DNA of 64,000 nucleotides from an uncultured Actinomyces sp. GTDB taxonomy: Bacteria > Actinomycetota > Actinomycetes > Actinomycetales > Actinomycetaceae. Both the position numbers and the translations under genes were made by a program. Positions 1-9,857 of this stretch are shown here, piece after piece (position 1 is the stretch's first letter; each line of letters starts with the position of its first letter). The notes beneath the pieces are model-generated. The model was not told the origin of the DNA and did not search any database. It worked only from the letters and a program-made list of their open reading frames with translations. The DNA lies in NCBI GenBank assembly GCA_900541895.1, contig UWSI01000004.1, forward strand, positions 18,675 through 82,674. The letters run 5' to 3'.

Positions 1-486
1 GAAGCTTCGGAGGTCAACCTTGATCCTCAAGCCGATCCGGATGGCGAATTGAGCGCGCTGTCAACGGTCGTTTCTCGGGCCGGAAGTCGTTGGATCAAAA
101 TGCCTGGAATGGCTCCGATGCGGCGAAAATACCGCGAGCCGAAGAAGCTGGGCCTGACAATTGATTCTTTAATCGCCTCGCGCGGGTGGCAAGAACACAC
201 GCGGGCGGGAGATCTGATGGCGCGATGGAGCGATATTGTCGGCGATGAAATTGCTGAGCACTGCTCCATTGAAACAATTGATGATCACCGCCTGATTGTT
301 CAATGTGATTCCACCGCGTGGTTTAAGCAACTTCAGCTACTTCTGCCGCGCCTAGAACGTACGATTGCCGAGGCCGTGGGTGAGGGTGTCGTGCAGCAGG
401 TGATCTTGCGTCCACCGGCCTCTCCTTCGTGGAAAAAGGGCCGTTTATCGGTGCCTGGGAGGGGTCCTCGCGATACCTACGCCTAG
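1..486 (+). CDS. DUF721/DciA-like protein (5' end outside window)
   Basis: The frame is open from the first base, so the gene starts upstream. An in-frame TTG at 49 exists but is probably internal. The C-terminal part shows the DUF721 pattern: LGLTIDSLIASRGW, then a W-x-x-I-V-G-D-E-I-A-E-H segment, a beta-strand region (RLIVQCDSTAWFKQLQLL) and a basic tail. DciA is the replicative-helicase loader of most bacteria lacking DnaC; in Actinobacteria it lies between recF and gyrB, and gyrB follows here after 201 bp. A role in loading DnaB is inferred from family and position. Basic residues (MRRKYREPKK) before the domain fit nucleic-acid binding. Confidence 0.85.
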   Translation, partial: EASEVNLDPQADPDGELSALSTVVSRAGSRWIKMPGMAPMRRKYREPKKLGLTIDSLIASRGWQEHTRAGDLMARWSDIVGDEIAEHCSIETIDDHRLIVQCDSTAWFKQLQLLLPRLERTIAEAVGEGVVQQVILRPPASPSWKKGRLSVPGRGPRDTYA

Positions 487-687
487 TTTCTGAACGTGTG
501 ACTGGTCACAGCCTCAAAAACGGCTATATTTCGCGGATAATTCCTGTGAGTGAATCTTCCTCGTAGCGGTGTCAATCAGGGCTTTCCCCCTGCCTTTTCG
601 GTAGAATGGTGACGGTTGTTTTATTGCTACTGCGCCATTTTCGGGCAGTGCACACCCATGCGGGTGAAGAATGAGGGGAGCCATTAG

Positions 688-2718
688 GTGGCTGAAACGC
701 AAGAACCAACAGTCGATGACGGATCCGACGGCTACGGCGCGTCAGATATCACCGTCCTCGAAGGTTTGGAGGCGGTGCGTAAGCGCCCCGGTATGTACAT
801 CGGGTCAACCGGTGAGCGCGGCTTACATCACCTGGTGTATGAGGTTGTAGATAACTCCGTTGACGAGGCCTTGGCTGGCTACGCGGACCACATTGAGGTC
901 ACGATCCTGGCCGATGGCGGCGTTCGCGTCGTCGATAACGGACGCGGTATTCCCGTTGATGAGCACCCGACCGAGCACAAGCCAACGGTCGAGGTCGTTA
1001 TGACCATCCTGCACGCGGGCGGTAAGTTCGGCGGTGGCGGTTACGCGGTTTCCGGCGGTCTTCACGGTGTGGGTATTTCGGTTGTGAATGCCTTGTCCAC
1101 GCGTGTCGACACGGAGATTCGCAGGCAGGGATACGTATGGCGGATGTCCTTTGCCAACGGCGGCCACCCCATTACCGAATTGGTTCGTGGTGAAAAAACC
1201 ACTGAAACCGGAACGACGCAAACCTTCTACCCGGATCCCGAAATCTTTGAGACCACCGTCTTCGATTTCGAAACCCTGCGTCAGCGCTTCCAGCAGATGG
1301 CATTCCTCAACAAGGGACTGCGTATTACCTTGACCGATGAGCGCGAAACTGCCACGGATGAAGGCGACGAAATCGCCGGAGACGAGCAGGCCTCGGAAGA
1401 AAAGCACAAGGGATTCCGCCAGGTTTCCTACATGTATGAGCACGGCCTGCGTGACTACGTGGAATACCTGGATTCGGCAAAGAAGATCGAAACGATCAAC
1501 GCTGACATCATTGACTTCGAAGCGGAAAACGACGAAGGCACCATGAGCGTGGAAATCGCCATGCAGTGGACCACGGCGTATTCCTCGTCGGTTCACACCT
1601 TCGCAAATACCATCAATACCACCGAAGGTGGCATGCACGAAGAAGGTTTCCGTACAGCGCTGACCTCGTTGGTGAACCGCTACGGCCGTGAAAAGGGCAT
1701 CATCCGCGAGAAGGATGACAACCTGACCGGCGATGACGTTCGCGAAGGTCTGACGGCCGTTATTTCGATCAAGCTCACCGAGCCTCAGTTCGAAGGCCAG
1801 ACCAAGACCAAGCTGGGCAATACCGAAGCGCGAACCTTCGTTCAGCAGCAGGTCTACTCCAAGCTCACCGACTGGTTTGATGCACACCCGGCGGATGCCA
1901 AGGCCATTATCCAGAAGGGCCAGGCAGCTCAGGCTGCGCGTGTTGCCGCTCGAAAGGCACGCGAAGCTACTCGTCGTAAGGGCGTACTGGAATCGGCCTC
2001 GATGCCCGGTAAGCTGCGCGACTGCTCCTCGCGAGTTCCCGAAGAATGCGAAATCTTCATCGTCGAGGGTGACTCCGCAGGCGGCTCAGCCGTTGGTGGA
2101 CGCGACCCCGAACATCAGGCAATTTTGCCGATCCGAGGCAAGATTTTGAACGTGGAAAAGGCTCGCCTGGACCGCGCACTGAGCTCGGATACGATTCGAT
2201 CCCTCATCACCGCATTCGGAACGGGAATCGGTGAAGACTTCGACCTGGCGAAACTGCGCTACGGCAAGATCGTCATCATGGCCGACGCCGACGTTGACGG
2301 TCAGCACATTGCAACTCTGTTGCTCACCCTGCTGTTCCGCTACATGCGTCCCCTGGTTGAACAGGGACACACCTTCATTGCTATGCCTCCGCTGTACCGC
2401 ATCAAGTGGTCCAATGCAGAGCACGAATTTGCTTACTCAGATAAGGAACGCGACGACATGCTTGCCGCGGGAGCCGCAGCAAATCGCAGGCTTCCCAAGG
2501 AAGGTGGCATCCAGCGCTACAAGGGTCTGGGTGAGATGAATGATCACGAGCTGTGGGAAACCACCATGGATCCCGAGCACCGCATCCTCAAGCAGGTCAC
2601 TCTCGAAGATGCAGCAGATGCCGATGAAACCTTCACCATCTTGATGGGCGACGACGTCGAGAGGCGCCGCACGTTTATCCAGCGCAACGCCACCGACGTG
2701 CGCTTCCTCGACATCTAA
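688..2718 (+). CDS. gyrB: DNA gyrase subunit B
   Basis: This is the ATPase subunit of DNA gyrase (676 aa, normal length), which forms A2B2 with GyrA to introduce negative supercoils. It starts at GTG. The GHKL ATPase motifs are visible: [11 protein letters not shown] (about residue 52), DNGRGIPVD (about 82) and GLHGVG. The TOPRIM domain has EGDSAGGSA (about 460) and DADVDGQHI (about 533); the Q in DVDGQHI is typical of actinobacterial GyrB. The C-terminus [19 protein letters not shown] is also the GyrB type and argues against ParE. An acidic insert lies between the ATPase and transducer regions (about residues 220-245, [16 protein letters not shown]). The gene is followed by gyrA after a 65-bp gap with a hairpin. 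Confidence 0.97.
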   Translation: MAETQEPTVDDGSDGYGASDITVLEGLEAVRKRPGMYIGSTGERGLHHLVYEVVDNSVDEALAGYADHIEVTILADGGVRVVDNGRGIPVDEHPTEHKPTVEVVMTILHAGGKFGGGGYAVSGGLHGVGISVVNALSTRVDTEIRRQGYVWRMSFANGGHPITELVRGEKTTETGTTQTFYPDPEIFETTVFDFETLRQRFQQMAFLNKGLRITLTDERETATDEGDEIAGDEQASEEKHKGFRQVSYMYEHGLRDYVEYLDSAKKIETINADIIDFEAENDEGTMSVEIAMQWTTAYSSSVHTFANTINTTEGGMHEEGFRTALTSLVNRYGREKGIIREKDDNLTGDDVREGLTAVISIKLTEPQFEGQTKTKLGNTEARTFVQQQVYSKLTDWFDAHPADAKAIIQKGQAAQAARVAARKAREATRRKGVLESASMPGKLRDCSSRVPEECEIFIVEGDSAGGSAVGGRDPEHQAILPIRGKILNVEKARLDRALSSDTIRSLITAFGTGIGEDFDLAKLRYGKIVIMADADVDGQHIATLLLTLLFRYMRPLVEQGHTFIAMPPLYRIKWSNAEHEFAYSDKERDDMLAAGAAANRRLPKEGGIQRYKGLGEMNDHELWETTMDPEHRILKQVTLEDAADADETFTILMGDDVERRRTFIQRNATDVRFLDI

Positions 2719-2726
2719 AGCCCAGC

Positions 2727-2757
2727 GACGAGGCCGCGACCCGCGTGCGGCCTCGTC
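2727..2757. other. Hairpin in gyrB-gyrA gap
   Basis: A perfect 11-bp inverted repeat (GACGAGGCCGC / GCGGCCTCGTC) with a 9-nt loop lies just after the gyrB stop. No T-tract follows it on the + strand, so it may tune mRNA stability or relative expression of gyrA and is unlikely to be a strong terminator. Confidence 0.6.
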
Positions 2758-2783
2758 AGTAGAAAACGAAACGAAGGACCAAA

Positions 2784-5390
2784 GTGAGCGACGAACAAAC
2801 AGTCGATGCCGGACACATCCGCGACGTCGAACGTATTCGCCAGGTCGACCTGCAGAAGGAAATGCAGCGCTCCTACCTCGACTACGCCATGAGCGTTATT
2901 GTCGGACGCGCGCTGCCCGATGTTCGTGACGGACTTAAGCCCGTCCACCGCCGCATCCTCTACGCGATGTACGACGGCGGTTACCGTCCCACCTCTTCAT
3001 TCTCGAAGTCATCGCGTATCGTCGGTGACGTCATGGGTAACTACCACCCGCACGGCGACGCAGCGATCTACGATGCGCTTGCGCGATTGGTGCAGCCCTG
3101 GTCTTTGCGCTACCCCTTGGTCGCCGGTCAGGGTAACTTCGGTACCCCCGGTAACCTGGGCCCTGCAGCACCTCGTTACACCGAATGTAAGATGGCCCCT
3201 CTGGCCATGGAAATGGTCCGTGACATCGACGAAGAATGCGTTGATTTCCAGGACAACTACGATGGCCGCAACCAGGAACCAACCATTCTTCCCTCGCGTT
3301 TCCCCAACGTCTTGGTGAATGGTTCGGAAGGTATCGCCGTCGGTATGGCGACCCGCATTCCCCCGCACAACCTGCGTGAGGTTGCGCGTGGCGTGCAGTG
3401 GGCACTTGAGCACCCCGAGGCCTCGCGAGAGGAACTCCTTGAGGCCCTCCTTAAGCTGATCCCCGGCCCCGACTTCCCAACGGGTGCAACGATTCTGGGA
3501 CGTCGCGGAATTGAAGACGCATACCGTACGGGACGCGGTTCCATCACCCAGCGCGCGGTTGTCAACGTGGAGGAAATCCACGGACGCCAGTGCCTAGTGG
3601 TCACCGAGCTTCCCTATCAGGTCAACCCCGACAACCTGGCTGACAAGATCGCTCAGTTGGTTCGTGACGGTCAGATCCAAGGTATTGCGGATATTCGTGA
3701 TGAAACCTCAGGTCGTACCGGTCAGCGACTGGTCATTGTCCTCAAGCGTGATGCAGTTGCCAAGGTTGTCTTGAACAACCTGTACAAGCGCACCTCCCTG
3801 CAGGAAAACTTCTCGGCGAACATGCTTGCGCTGGTCGATGGTGTTCCGCGAACCCTGTCAATTGACGGCTTTATCCGCCACTGGGTTGCCCACCAGATCG
3901 AAGTGATTGTGCGCCGCACGCAGTTCCGTCTGCGCAAGGCTCAAGAGCGTTTGCACATCTTGGACGGTTACCTCAAGGCCCTGGATGCCTTGGATGAGGT
4001 CATTGCCCTGATCCGTCGCTCACCCACGGTCGATGAGGCACGCAGTGGCTTGATGGAGCTGCTCGATGTTGATGAGATTCAGGCCGACGCAATCCTAGCC
4101 CTGCAGCTGCGCCGACTGGCAGCACTGGAACGTCAGAAGATCTTGAACGAGCACGCTGAACTGCGCGCACGCGTTGAAGATTTGCAGGATATCTTGGCTA
4201 AGCCCGAGCGTCAGCGCGCGATCATCTCTGAAGAACTTGGCGAAATCGTTGAGAAGTTCGGTGATGAGCGTCGCACCACCATCGTTCCCTTCGATGGGGA
4301 AATGTCAATGGAAGACCTCATCCCCGAAGAGGATGTTGTCGTCACCATCACCCGCGATGGGTTTGCAAAGCGCACTCGTACTGATAACTACCGTTCTCAG
4401 AAACGAGGCGGTAAGGGCGTTCGCGGAACTCAGCTGCGTGGCGATGACGTGGTTGAGCACTTCTTCGTCACGACCACGCACCATTGGCTGTTGTTCTTCA
4501 CGAACCTCGGTCGCGTTTACCGCGCGAAGGCCTACGAGATTCCCGAAGGCGGTCGCGATGCCAAGGGTCAGCATGTTGCAAATCTTCTGGCATTCCAGCC
4601 GGAAGAGCGCATTGCGCAGGTCCTGGCAATCCGCACCTATGAGGACGCACAGTACCTGGTGCTGGCAACGAAGTCCGGCCTCGTGAAGAAGACTCCGCTG
4701 GAGATGTACAACTCTCCGCGAAGTGGCGGCATCATTGCCGTTAACCTGCGTGAGGACGAAGAGGGCAAGCCTGATGAGCTGGTTTCGGCTCAGCTAGCTA
4801 ATGCTGATGACGATCTGCTGCTGGTGTCTCGCGATGGCCAGGCCGTGCGCTTCGCTGCAACGGACGAGCAACTGCGACCCATGGGTCGATCCACCTCTGG
4901 CGTTCGCGGTATGAAGTTCCGCGGCGATGATGAGCTCTTGACCATGGATGTTCCACGCGAAGGAACAGACCTGCTGATCGTCACCGATTCCGGTTACGCC
5001 AAGCGCACTCCCATTGAGGAATACCCGACCAAGGGTCGTGGAACCATGGGTGTCCGCGTGGGTCGTCTGGTTGAAGAGCGTGGCGGGCTTGTTGGCGCGC
5101 TGGTTGTTGATCCTGAAGAAGACATCATGGTGATCACCGAGTCCGGCAAGCTTGTCCAGGTCAATGCCTCGGATGTGCGCCCGACCGCGCGTAACACCAT
5201 GGGTGTCATCTTTGCTCGTCCCGATGAGAACGATCGCATCATTGCTGTGACTCGTAACCCCGAGCGCGACATTGATGAAGAGGAGTCCGAGGACGCACAA
5301 GCGCAGGACAATTCTTCGCAAAGTAATGACGAAACCCCTGTTGAGGATGTAGCGTCAGAGCATGACGACTCACAGGAGGTCCAGGAATGA
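2784..5390 (+). CDS. gyrA: DNA gyrase subunit A
   Basis: This is the breakage-reunion subunit of gyrase (868 aa). It starts at GTG with GAAGGA upstream. The N-terminal winged-helix/tower region carries the catalytic tyrosine in APRYTE (Tyr132, equal to E. coli Tyr122). The C-terminal beta-pinwheel has the GyrA box as QKRGGKG, which identifies gyrase and excludes ParC. The quinolone region reads [15 protein letters not shown], so the position equal to E. coli Ser83 is Ala93, as in mycobacteria (Ala90). The last 40 residues or so are an acidic Asp/Glu/Ser/Gln tail. The stop codon overlaps the start of the DUF3566 gene by 4 bp, so the two are translationally coupled. Confidence 0.97.
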   Translation: MSDEQTVDAGHIRDVERIRQVDLQKEMQRSYLDYAMSVIVGRALPDVRDGLKPVHRRILYAMYDGGYRPTSSFSKSSRIVGDVMGNYHPHGDAAIYDALARLVQPWSLRYPLVAGQGNFGTPGNLGPAAPRYTECKMAPLAMEMVRDIDEECVDFQDNYDGRNQEPTILPSRFPNVLVNGSEGIAVGMATRIPPHNLREVARGVQWALEHPEASREELLEALLKLIPGPDFPTGATILGRRGIEDAYRTGRGSITQRAVVNVEEIHGRQCLVVTELPYQVNPDNLADKIAQLVRDGQIQGIADIRDETSGRTGQRLVIVLKRDAVAKVVLNNLYKRTSLQENFSANMLALVDGVPRTLSIDGFIRHWVAHQIEVIVRRTQFRLRKAQERLHILDGYLKALDALDEVIALIRRSPTVDEARSGLMELLDVDEIQADAILALQLRRLAALERQKILNEHAELRARVEDLQDILAKPERQRAIISEELGEIVEKFGDERRTTIVPFDGEMSMEDLIPEEDVVVTITRDGFAKRTRTDNYRSQKRGGKGVRGTQLRGDDVVEHFFVTTTHHWLLFFTNLGRVYRAKAYEIPEGGRDAKGQHVANLLAFQPEERIAQVLAIRTYEDAQYLVLATKSGLVKKTPLEMYNSPRSGGIIAVNLREDEEGKPDELVSAQLANADDDLLLVSRDGQAVRFAATDEQLRPMGRSTSGVRGMKFRGDDELLTMDVPREGTDLLIVTDSGYAKRTPIEEYPTKGRGTMGVRVGRLVEERGGLVGALVVDPEEDIMVITESGKLVQVNASDVRPTARNTMGVIFARPDENDRIIAVTRNPERDIDEEESEDAQAQDNSSQSNDETPVEDVASEHDDSQEVQE

Positions 5391-5779
5391 GTGATCACGC
5401 ATCGAACGACCGCGATGACCTTCCCCGCCAGGTAGACCTCGCCATTGTGCGAGTGGACCCCTGGGGAGTCATGAAGGTTGCCTTCCTGCTCAGCGTGGCA
5501 TTGGGTATCGCACTGGTCGTTGCAGTCATGATCCTGTGGCTCATGCTCAACGCCATGCATGTTTTCGCCTCAGCGGAAAGCTTCCTGCAGTCCATTGGCG
5601 CATCGCAGATGGTCTCGCTTCTGGATTACGTCAGGCTTCCGAAGGTCATGGCCTACACGACTCTCATTGCGGTCATGAACGTTGTTCTGCTGACTGCACT
5701 GTCGGCCTTGGGAAGCTTCCTGTACAACTTGGTCGCCTCGCTGGTCGGTGGCATCAAGGTGACACTGATGGATGAGTGA
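5387..5779 (+). CDS. DUF3566 membrane protein
   Basis: A 130-aa membrane protein that overlaps gyrA by ATGA. A charged cytoplasmic N-terminus (about 30 aa, [21 protein letters not shown]) is followed by a transmembrane segment (about residues 27-55), a short loop ([14 protein letters not shown]) and a second transmembrane segment with the glycine motif [23 protein letters not shown] at the end. This is the DUF3566 pattern, found directly behind gyrA across Actinobacteria. Its function is not established. Conserved linkage to gyrase suggests a link to chromosome or cell-envelope processes but proves nothing. A terminator follows immediately. Confidence 0.9.
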   Translation: MSDHASNDRDDLPRQVDLAIVRVDPWGVMKVAFLLSVALGIALVVAVMILWLMLNAMHVFASAESFLQSIGASQMVSLLDYVRLPKVMAYTTLIAVMNVVLLTALSALGSFLYNLVASLVGGIKVTLMDE

Positions 5780-5794
5780 GCTTTAAGTTCCACT

Positions 5795-5829
5795 GTGTGG
5801 GGGTTGGTGCGTGGCACCGACCCCCACAC
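5795..5829 (+). terminator. Terminator-like hairpin after gyrA-DUF3566
   Basis: GTGTGGGGGT pairs with ACCCCCACAC, continued by a T-G wobble and GGTGC/GCACC around a 3-nt loop. The stem is about 16 bp, 15 bp after the DUF3566 stop. There is no clear U-tract, which is common in high-GC actinobacteria. Confidence 0.75.
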
Positions 5830-5842
5830 GTGTATTCAGGCT

Positions 5843-5882
5843 GTTCTTCTGGTGGTTCAATGGCGTTCTTCTGGTGGTTCAA
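5843..5882. repeat. 18-bp direct repeat, two copies
   Basis: GTTCTTCTGGTGGTTCAA occurs at 5843-5860 and again at 5865-5882, identical, with 22-nt periodicity. It sits between the DUF3566 terminator and the tRNA-Ile promoter. No gene or known site explains it. Confidence 0.7.
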
Positions 5883-5925
5883 CGCGGGAACGCTAATGAG
5901 TGGGCGACGTCACCAGAAAACAATT

Positions 5926-5954
5926 TTGCGTGAGTCACCATGCGCATGTACTAT
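5926..5954 (+). promoter_or_regulatory. Probable promoter of tRNA-Ile/tRNA-Ala unit
   Basis: TTGCGT (5926-5931), 17-bp spacer, TACTAT (5949-5954), 27 bp before the tRNA-Ile gene. Spacing is ideal for the main sigma factor. Confidence 0.6.
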
Positions 5955-5981
5955 TTAACGCGTGCCTTTCGGCATGGCAAT

Positions 5982-6058
5982 GGGCCTATAGCTCAGTAGG
6001 TTAGAGCGCAGTCCTGATAAGACTGAGGTCGGTGGTTCGAGCCCACCTAGGCCCACCA
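5982..6058 (+). tRNA. tRNA-Ile(GAT)
   Basis: The acceptor stem GGGCCTA pairs with TAGGCCC, followed by discriminator A and an encoded CCA. The anticodon stem-loop has GAT in the loop CTGATAA, and the T-loop is GGTTCGAGCCC. This gives isoleucine for AUU/AUC. It sits just behind the gyrase operon as in many Actinobacteria. Confidence 0.97.
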
Positions 6059-6087
6059 TCCGCAGGAACAATTGAGCGGAGGCTCCC

Positions 6088-6225
6088 ATGAAGAAGTTTG
6101 TGAAAACTCTTTCGCTAGTGGCATGTGCTGCTGTTGTGGGGCTCGTGGTCCGGCAGGTTTGCCAGGATCTTTCCGACAATGAGGAACTGTGGACATCCGT
6201 TACGGATGACATCTCGCAGGCGTAA
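6088..6225 (+). CDS. DLW-39 family small protein
   Basis: A 45-aa protein between tRNA-Ile and tRNA-Ala, starting at ATG with GGAGG six bases upstream. A lysine-rich start (MKKFVKT) leads into one hydrophobic helix (LSLVACAAVVGLVV), then an acidic tail with D-x-L...NEELW...TDD. The length, the ELW..VTDD tail and the position match the actinobacterial DLW-39 family. Its function is unknown; a single-pass membrane peptide with an external or periplasmic acidic end is inferred. Confidence 0.75.
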   Translation: MKKFVKTLSLVACAAVVGLVVRQVCQDLSDNEELWTSVTDDISQA

Positions 6226-6243
6226 GCTTGGGGGAACCCCTTT

Positions 6244-6316
6244 GGGGCTATGGCGCAATTGGTAGCGCACCTGCTTTGCAAGCAGGGGGTTACGGGTTCG
6301 AGTCCCGTTAGCTCCA
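6244..6316 (+). tRNA. tRNA-Ala(TGC)
   Basis: The acceptor GGGGCTA pairs with TAGCTCC (one G-T pair), discriminator A, and CCA is not encoded. The anticodon loop TTTGCAA sits in a CCTGC/GCAGG stem and the T-arm is ACGGGTTCGAGTCCCGT. The tRNA reads GCN codons. Confidence 0.97.
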
Positions 6317-6321
6317 CAACC

Positions 6322-6349
6322 AAAGGTCCAGCTTCGGCTGGGCCTTTTT
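6322..6349 (+). terminator. Rho-independent terminator after tRNA-Ala
   Basis: AAAGGTCCAGC, loop TTCG, GCTGGGCCTTT, then T-tract: an 11-bp stem with one G-T pair and a stable UUCG tetraloop. It also lies downstream of the convergent lipid kinase gene. Confidence 0.9.
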
Positions 6350-6402
6350 GTTATGCGCGGAGTCGATCGGACGAGGCGTCAAAGGCGTAGGACCACGAGC
6401 CC

Positions 6403-7578
6403 TCAGCCGGCGATCAACAGCGCGCCATGATCGATGCGCACAGCAACCTTCGCGCTGCGGCCAATGGCATCCCCATCGACCTCAACAACTGCAGGTTGAT
6501 CCAGTTCAAGCTCACACTCGCGTACCTGCCTAATCGAAAGGTCGGCGGGGGAGACAGGTGTATTAACCTGCGGAAGTCCAAGGCTCTGGCTGAAGACCTT
6601 CAAGGACAGATCTGCCCAACCGACCAGACCGACCTGCGTATCCACAGCGATGACATCAAGCAATCCGTCATGCAACGAGGCCTCGGGAGCCAAGGTGATG
6701 ACCGGTAGATCTCCGCAGTTCGCAAAGAGTACACACCGAGCGGTGAACTCCGAAGAATCATCGCCACCGTGAGAATCCTGTCCACGAAGACGGGCACCCA
6801 TGCGAGGAACATCCAGTGAATTAATTGCCGAAAGTACGTAAGCGGCCCAGCCGATGTTCTTCTTGAGCTCAGGATCTGTCTTCGACATGGTCTCACCATC
6901 GAAACCCACCCCAGCCAAGGTTACAAAGGGGAATTCATCGTCTAAGGCCAGCGCGGCCTCGTCAGAGGAGGAAGGATGCGAAGAAGTCACACCCGCGAGC
7001 AGCTTTCCTTCGCAGGGAAGCTCAAAACGCTCCTCGGGATCAACCATGCGAAGCCAGGCGAGATCAACTCGGTGGGTTGACTCCCCCAGCGCAACCGCTA
7101 GTGCATCAAGCGGGGAATCCAGTGGAAGCCCAAGATTACGGGCTAAAACGTTGCCAGTGCCCTCGGGAAGAATGCCCATGCGCACTCCGGTGTGAGCCAA
7201 GCCGGCGGCAACAGCGCGAACTGTTCCGTCTCCGCCGGCGGCAATGACATGCGTTGCGCCCGCGCGTACAGCCTTGCGCGCTTGAGACACACCCGGATCG
7301 GCAATGCTTGTCTCAATGAAATGAATGTCATGCACGCCAAGTGCACGGGCATCCATTGTGAGGGAGTTGCGAAATTCCTGCGGATCATCATGCTTGGAAG
7401 GATTAAAAACCACCCAGGGGCGAATGTTTTCGGCAATGCTCGGGGGCAGTGAAATTGCCGAACGATGCGCGCGACGCGACCGTGACTGAATGAAGTACTT
7501 GGCACCTGCTGTGACGCCTGCTCCGGCAATTCCAGCGAGGGCAATCAGGTACGGTGATGGTGCACGAAACTTTCGCAT
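6403..7578 (-). CDS. Diacylglycerol kinase family lipid kinase
   Basis: A 391-aa protein with a diacylglycerol/sphingosine-kinase catalytic domain. An N-terminal hydrophobic segment (about residues 9-25) may anchor it. The nucleotide-binding hallmark GGDGT (in VIAAGGDGTVRAVAAGL, about residue 110) and the PEGTGNVLARNLGLPLD segment are clear. The C-terminal beta-rich domain ends in VEVDGDAIGRSAKVAVRIDHGALLIAG. It likely phosphorylates a lipid such as diacylglycerol at the membrane; the exact substrate cannot be read. The frame stays open upstream across serS on the other strand, but MRKFRAPSP at 7578 is the sensible start because it lies in the gap between two divergent genes. Confidence 0.88.
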   Translation of the reverse strand: MRKFRAPSPYLIALAGIAGAGVTAGAKYFIQSRSRRAHRSAISLPPSIAENIRPWVVFNPSKHDDPQEFRNSLTMDARALGVHDIHFIETSIADPGVSQARKAVRAGATHVIAAGGDGTVRAVAAGLAHTGVRMGILPEGTGNVLARNLGLPLDSPLDALAVALGESTHRVDLAWLRMVDPEERFELPCEGKLLAGVTSSHPSSSDEAALALDDEFPFVTLAGVGFDGETMSKTDPELKKNIGWAAYVLSAINSLDVPRMGARLRGQDSHGGDDSSEFTARCVLFANCGDLPVITLAPEASLHDGLLDVIAVDTQVGLVGWADLSLKVFSQSLGLPQVNTPVSPADLSIRQVRECELELDQPAVVEVDGDAIGRSAKVAVRIDHGALLIAG

Positions 7579-7658
7579 ACTCAAAGTGTAAAGGGCACTG
7601 AGCTCACAGCACAGATATTTGTCGGCACTGACATGCTTCAGTGAACTAAGATGGCCCC

Positions 7659-8939
7659 ATGATTGATGTGCGTTCACTGCGTGAAAACCCTGAGCCTGCA
7701 CGCGCCTCACAGCGCGCTCGCGGAGCTGATCCCGCCCTTGTCGACCAGATTCTTGAAGCCGACGTTGCCCGTCGCGAGGCCCTCCAGAACTTTGAGGCCC
7801 TGCGCGCGACGCAAAAAGAGGTGTCCAAGTCCGTGGGTCGCGCATCCAAGGAAGAACGCCCCGCCATTCTTGCGCAGGCAAAGGAACTTGCTGAGGAAGT
7901 GAAGGCAGCCGAGGCCGCTGCGAACGCTGCTGATGCCGAGGCCGATCGCCTGGCTCGCCTGCTCCCGAACTTGGTCCTCGACGGAGTTCCCGTTGGCGGC
8001 GAGGATGACTACGTTGTCCTGCGCCACGCAGGCCCGGAGCGTCGTGACTTTGCCGCCGAAGGCTTTGAACCCCAGGACCACTTGGCACTGGGTGAAGGCC
8101 TTGATGCGATCGATACCAAGCGCGGCGCGAAGGTTTCTGGCGCACGCTTCTACTACCTCAAGGGAATTGGTGCCCGCCTCGAGCTGGCTCTGATGACCAT
8201 GGCCATGGATCAGGCACTCGCCAACGGCTTCGTGCCCATGATGACTCCGACCCTGGTGACCCCGCAGGTCATGGGCGGTACCGGCTTCCTCAACGAGCAC
8301 TCCGAAGAGATCTACTACCTGCCCGCCGATGACCTGTACTTGACGGGTACCTCCGAGGTTGCGCTTGCCGGCTACCACGCCGATGAGATCCTTGATCTGT
8401 CGGATGGACCCAAGCGCTACATGGGTTGGTCGACCTGCTACCGTCGCGAAGCTGGTTCAGCAGGTAAGGACACTCGCGGTATCATCCGCGTCCACCAGTT
8501 CAACAAGGCTGAGATGTTCTCCTACTGCCGTCCCGAGGACGCTGAAGAAGAGCATGCACGCTTCCTGGCTTGGGAAGAAGAGATGCTGGCCAAGGTTGAG
8601 CTGCCGTACCGCGTGATCGACACTGCCGCCGGTGACCTGGGTACTTCTGCTGCTCGTAAGTTTGACTGCGAGGCGTGGCTGCCCACTCAGGAACGCTACA
8701 TGGAGGTTACCTCGACCTCGAATTGCACGACCTTCCAGGCACGTCGACTGGGTATCCGTGAGCGTCGCGAAGATGGAATGACCGCTGTTGCGACCCTCAA
8801 TGGCACTCTTGCTACGACCCGTTGGCTGGTTGCAATCCTTGAGAATCACCAGCGCTCTGATGGCTCAATTTACGTTCCCGAAGCGATGCGCCCCTACCTG
8901 GGTGGCCTCGAGGTTCTTGAGCCCGTTGCCGCAAAGTAA
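7659..8939 (+). CDS. serS: Seryl-tRNA synthetase
   Basis: A class II aminoacyl-tRNA synthetase that charges tRNA-Ser (426 aa, normal length). The N-terminal ~110 residues form the tRNA-binding coiled-coil arm (alternating Ala/Glu/Lys, [32 protein letters not shown]). The catalytic core shows [15 protein letters not shown], motif 2 ([28 protein letters not shown]) and motif 3 ([20 protein letters not shown]). The HAD-family gene follows after 9 bp and is probably co-transcribed, a common pairing in Actinobacteria. Confidence 0.97.
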   Translation: MIDVRSLRENPEPARASQRARGADPALVDQILEADVARREALQNFEALRATQKEVSKSVGRASKEERPAILAQAKELAEEVKAAEAAANAADAEADRLARLLPNLVLDGVPVGGEDDYVVLRHAGPERRDFAAEGFEPQDHLALGEGLDAIDTKRGAKVSGARFYYLKGIGARLELALMTMAMDQALANGFVPMMTPTLVTPQVMGGTGFLNEHSEEIYYLPADDLYLTGTSEVALAGYHADEILDLSDGPKRYMGWSTCYRREAGSAGKDTRGIIRVHQFNKAEMFSYCRPEDAEEEHARFLAWEEEMLAKVELPYRVIDTAAGDLGTSAARKFDCEAWLPTQERYMEVTSTSNCTTFQARRLGIRERREDGMTAVATLNGTLATTRWLVAILENHQRSDGSIYVPEAMRPYLGGLEVLEPVAAK

Positions 8940-8948
8940 CGAGGTTGC

Positions 8949-9857
8949 GTGACCAGCTATTTGACGGCGCCGCTGAGCGGTGAAGCTCCCCGTCCTTTCG
9001 AGGAGCTGGTGGGGGAGGCGCTCGATGCGCTTCCTTCCACTTTCCCGCGTGATATTACGCAGGTGATGGTCGCCCTGGACATCGATGGGACGATTTTGAG
9101 TCCGAGCGGTGCCAGCACACAGGTCGTTGAATCGATTGCAGCGCTCAGCCGCGCCGGTGCGCAGGTCGTTATCGCGACCGGCCGCTCAATGGGTGCAGTC
9201 CTTCCCGTTCTCCCGCTGCTGGGTTTCCGCCGCGGGTGGATTGTCGCGTCCAATGGTGCGGTCCTTGCTCGCGTTCACGAGGCCGGGTACGAGATTGTGC
9301 ATCGCCATGAGTTTTTCCCCGCCGAGGTGATCGACGAGGCGTTGACGGCTCTTCCGCATGCGCGTTTCGGTGTTGAAGACCGTAACCTTCGCTTAATTTC
9401 AACAGGTTTTCCCGAAGGGGAGATCGTTGAAGACACCGAGTTGGTGAGCGTCGACGAACTTCGTTCGATGCGTACACCCAAGCTTGTCATTCGTGAACCC
9501 GCTTTGGACCGCGATGCTTTCGAAAGCATCTTGTGTGCACTGCCCTTTGCGAAGACTCACGAGGTTTTCGTCGGCTGGACCTCCTGGGCTGATATCAGTT
9601 CACTCGGAGTGACGAAAGCCAGCGGACTTGATGAACTCCGACGGGATCTCTCGCTTCCCGTTGAAGGAAGTGTCGCTATTGGCGACGGTACGAACGACAT
9701 TGCCATGATCGAGTGGGCAGCCTTTGGTGTTGCCATGGGCGGCGCCACCGAGGAGATTCGCATCCACAGCGATTTCGTTGCGGCAGCAGTCGAAAACGAT
9801 GGTGCGGCCGCCGTCATGCGGGCAATTTTGCGCTGGTGTGGGGTCGCGTCCTGCTGA
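8949..9857 (+). CDS. HAD-superfamily (Cof-type) phosphatase
   Basis: A 302-aa HAD hydrolase, GTG start, 9 bp after serS. Motif I is DIDGTILSP (about residue 39), motif II the Thr in VIATGRSMG, the conserved Lys lies in the VTKASGL region (about 222) and motif III/IV is GDGTNDIAMIEWA. The Cof/type IIB cap lies between motifs II and III. Such enzymes dephosphorylate small phosphorylated metabolites (sugar phosphates, cofactors); the substrate is unknown. Its last 44 bp overlap the 3' end of the convergent alpha/beta hydrolase gene. Confidence 0.88.
   Translation: MTSYLTAPLSGEAPRPFEELVGEALDALPSTFPRDITQVMVALDIDGTILSPSGASTQVVESIAALSRAGAQVVIATGRSMGAVLPVLPLLGFRRGWIVASNGAVLARVHEAGYEIVHRHEFFPAEVIDEALTALPHARFGVEDRNLRLISTGFPEGEIVEDTELVSVDELRSMRTPKLVIREPALDRDAFESILCALPFAKTHEVFVGWTSWADISSLGVTKASGLDELRRDLSLPVEGSVAIGDGTNDIAMIEWAAFGVAMGGATEEIRIHSDFVAAAVENDGAAAVMRAILRWCGVASC

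Noticed and set aside
823..1887. Long minus-strand frame inside gyrB
   Set aside because: Complete overlap with gyrB, which has full family motifs; the product shows no recognisable domain and is a shadow of codon bias.
5776..5958. 60-aa frame after DUF3566
   Set aside because: It spans the terminator hairpin, the direct repeat and the tRNA promoter; composition is not coding-like.
7579..8145. N-terminal extension of the lipid kinase frame
   Set aside because: It would cover serS on the other strand and adds only Arg/Pro/Ser-rich sequence; the kinase fold starts after MRKFRAPSP at 7578.
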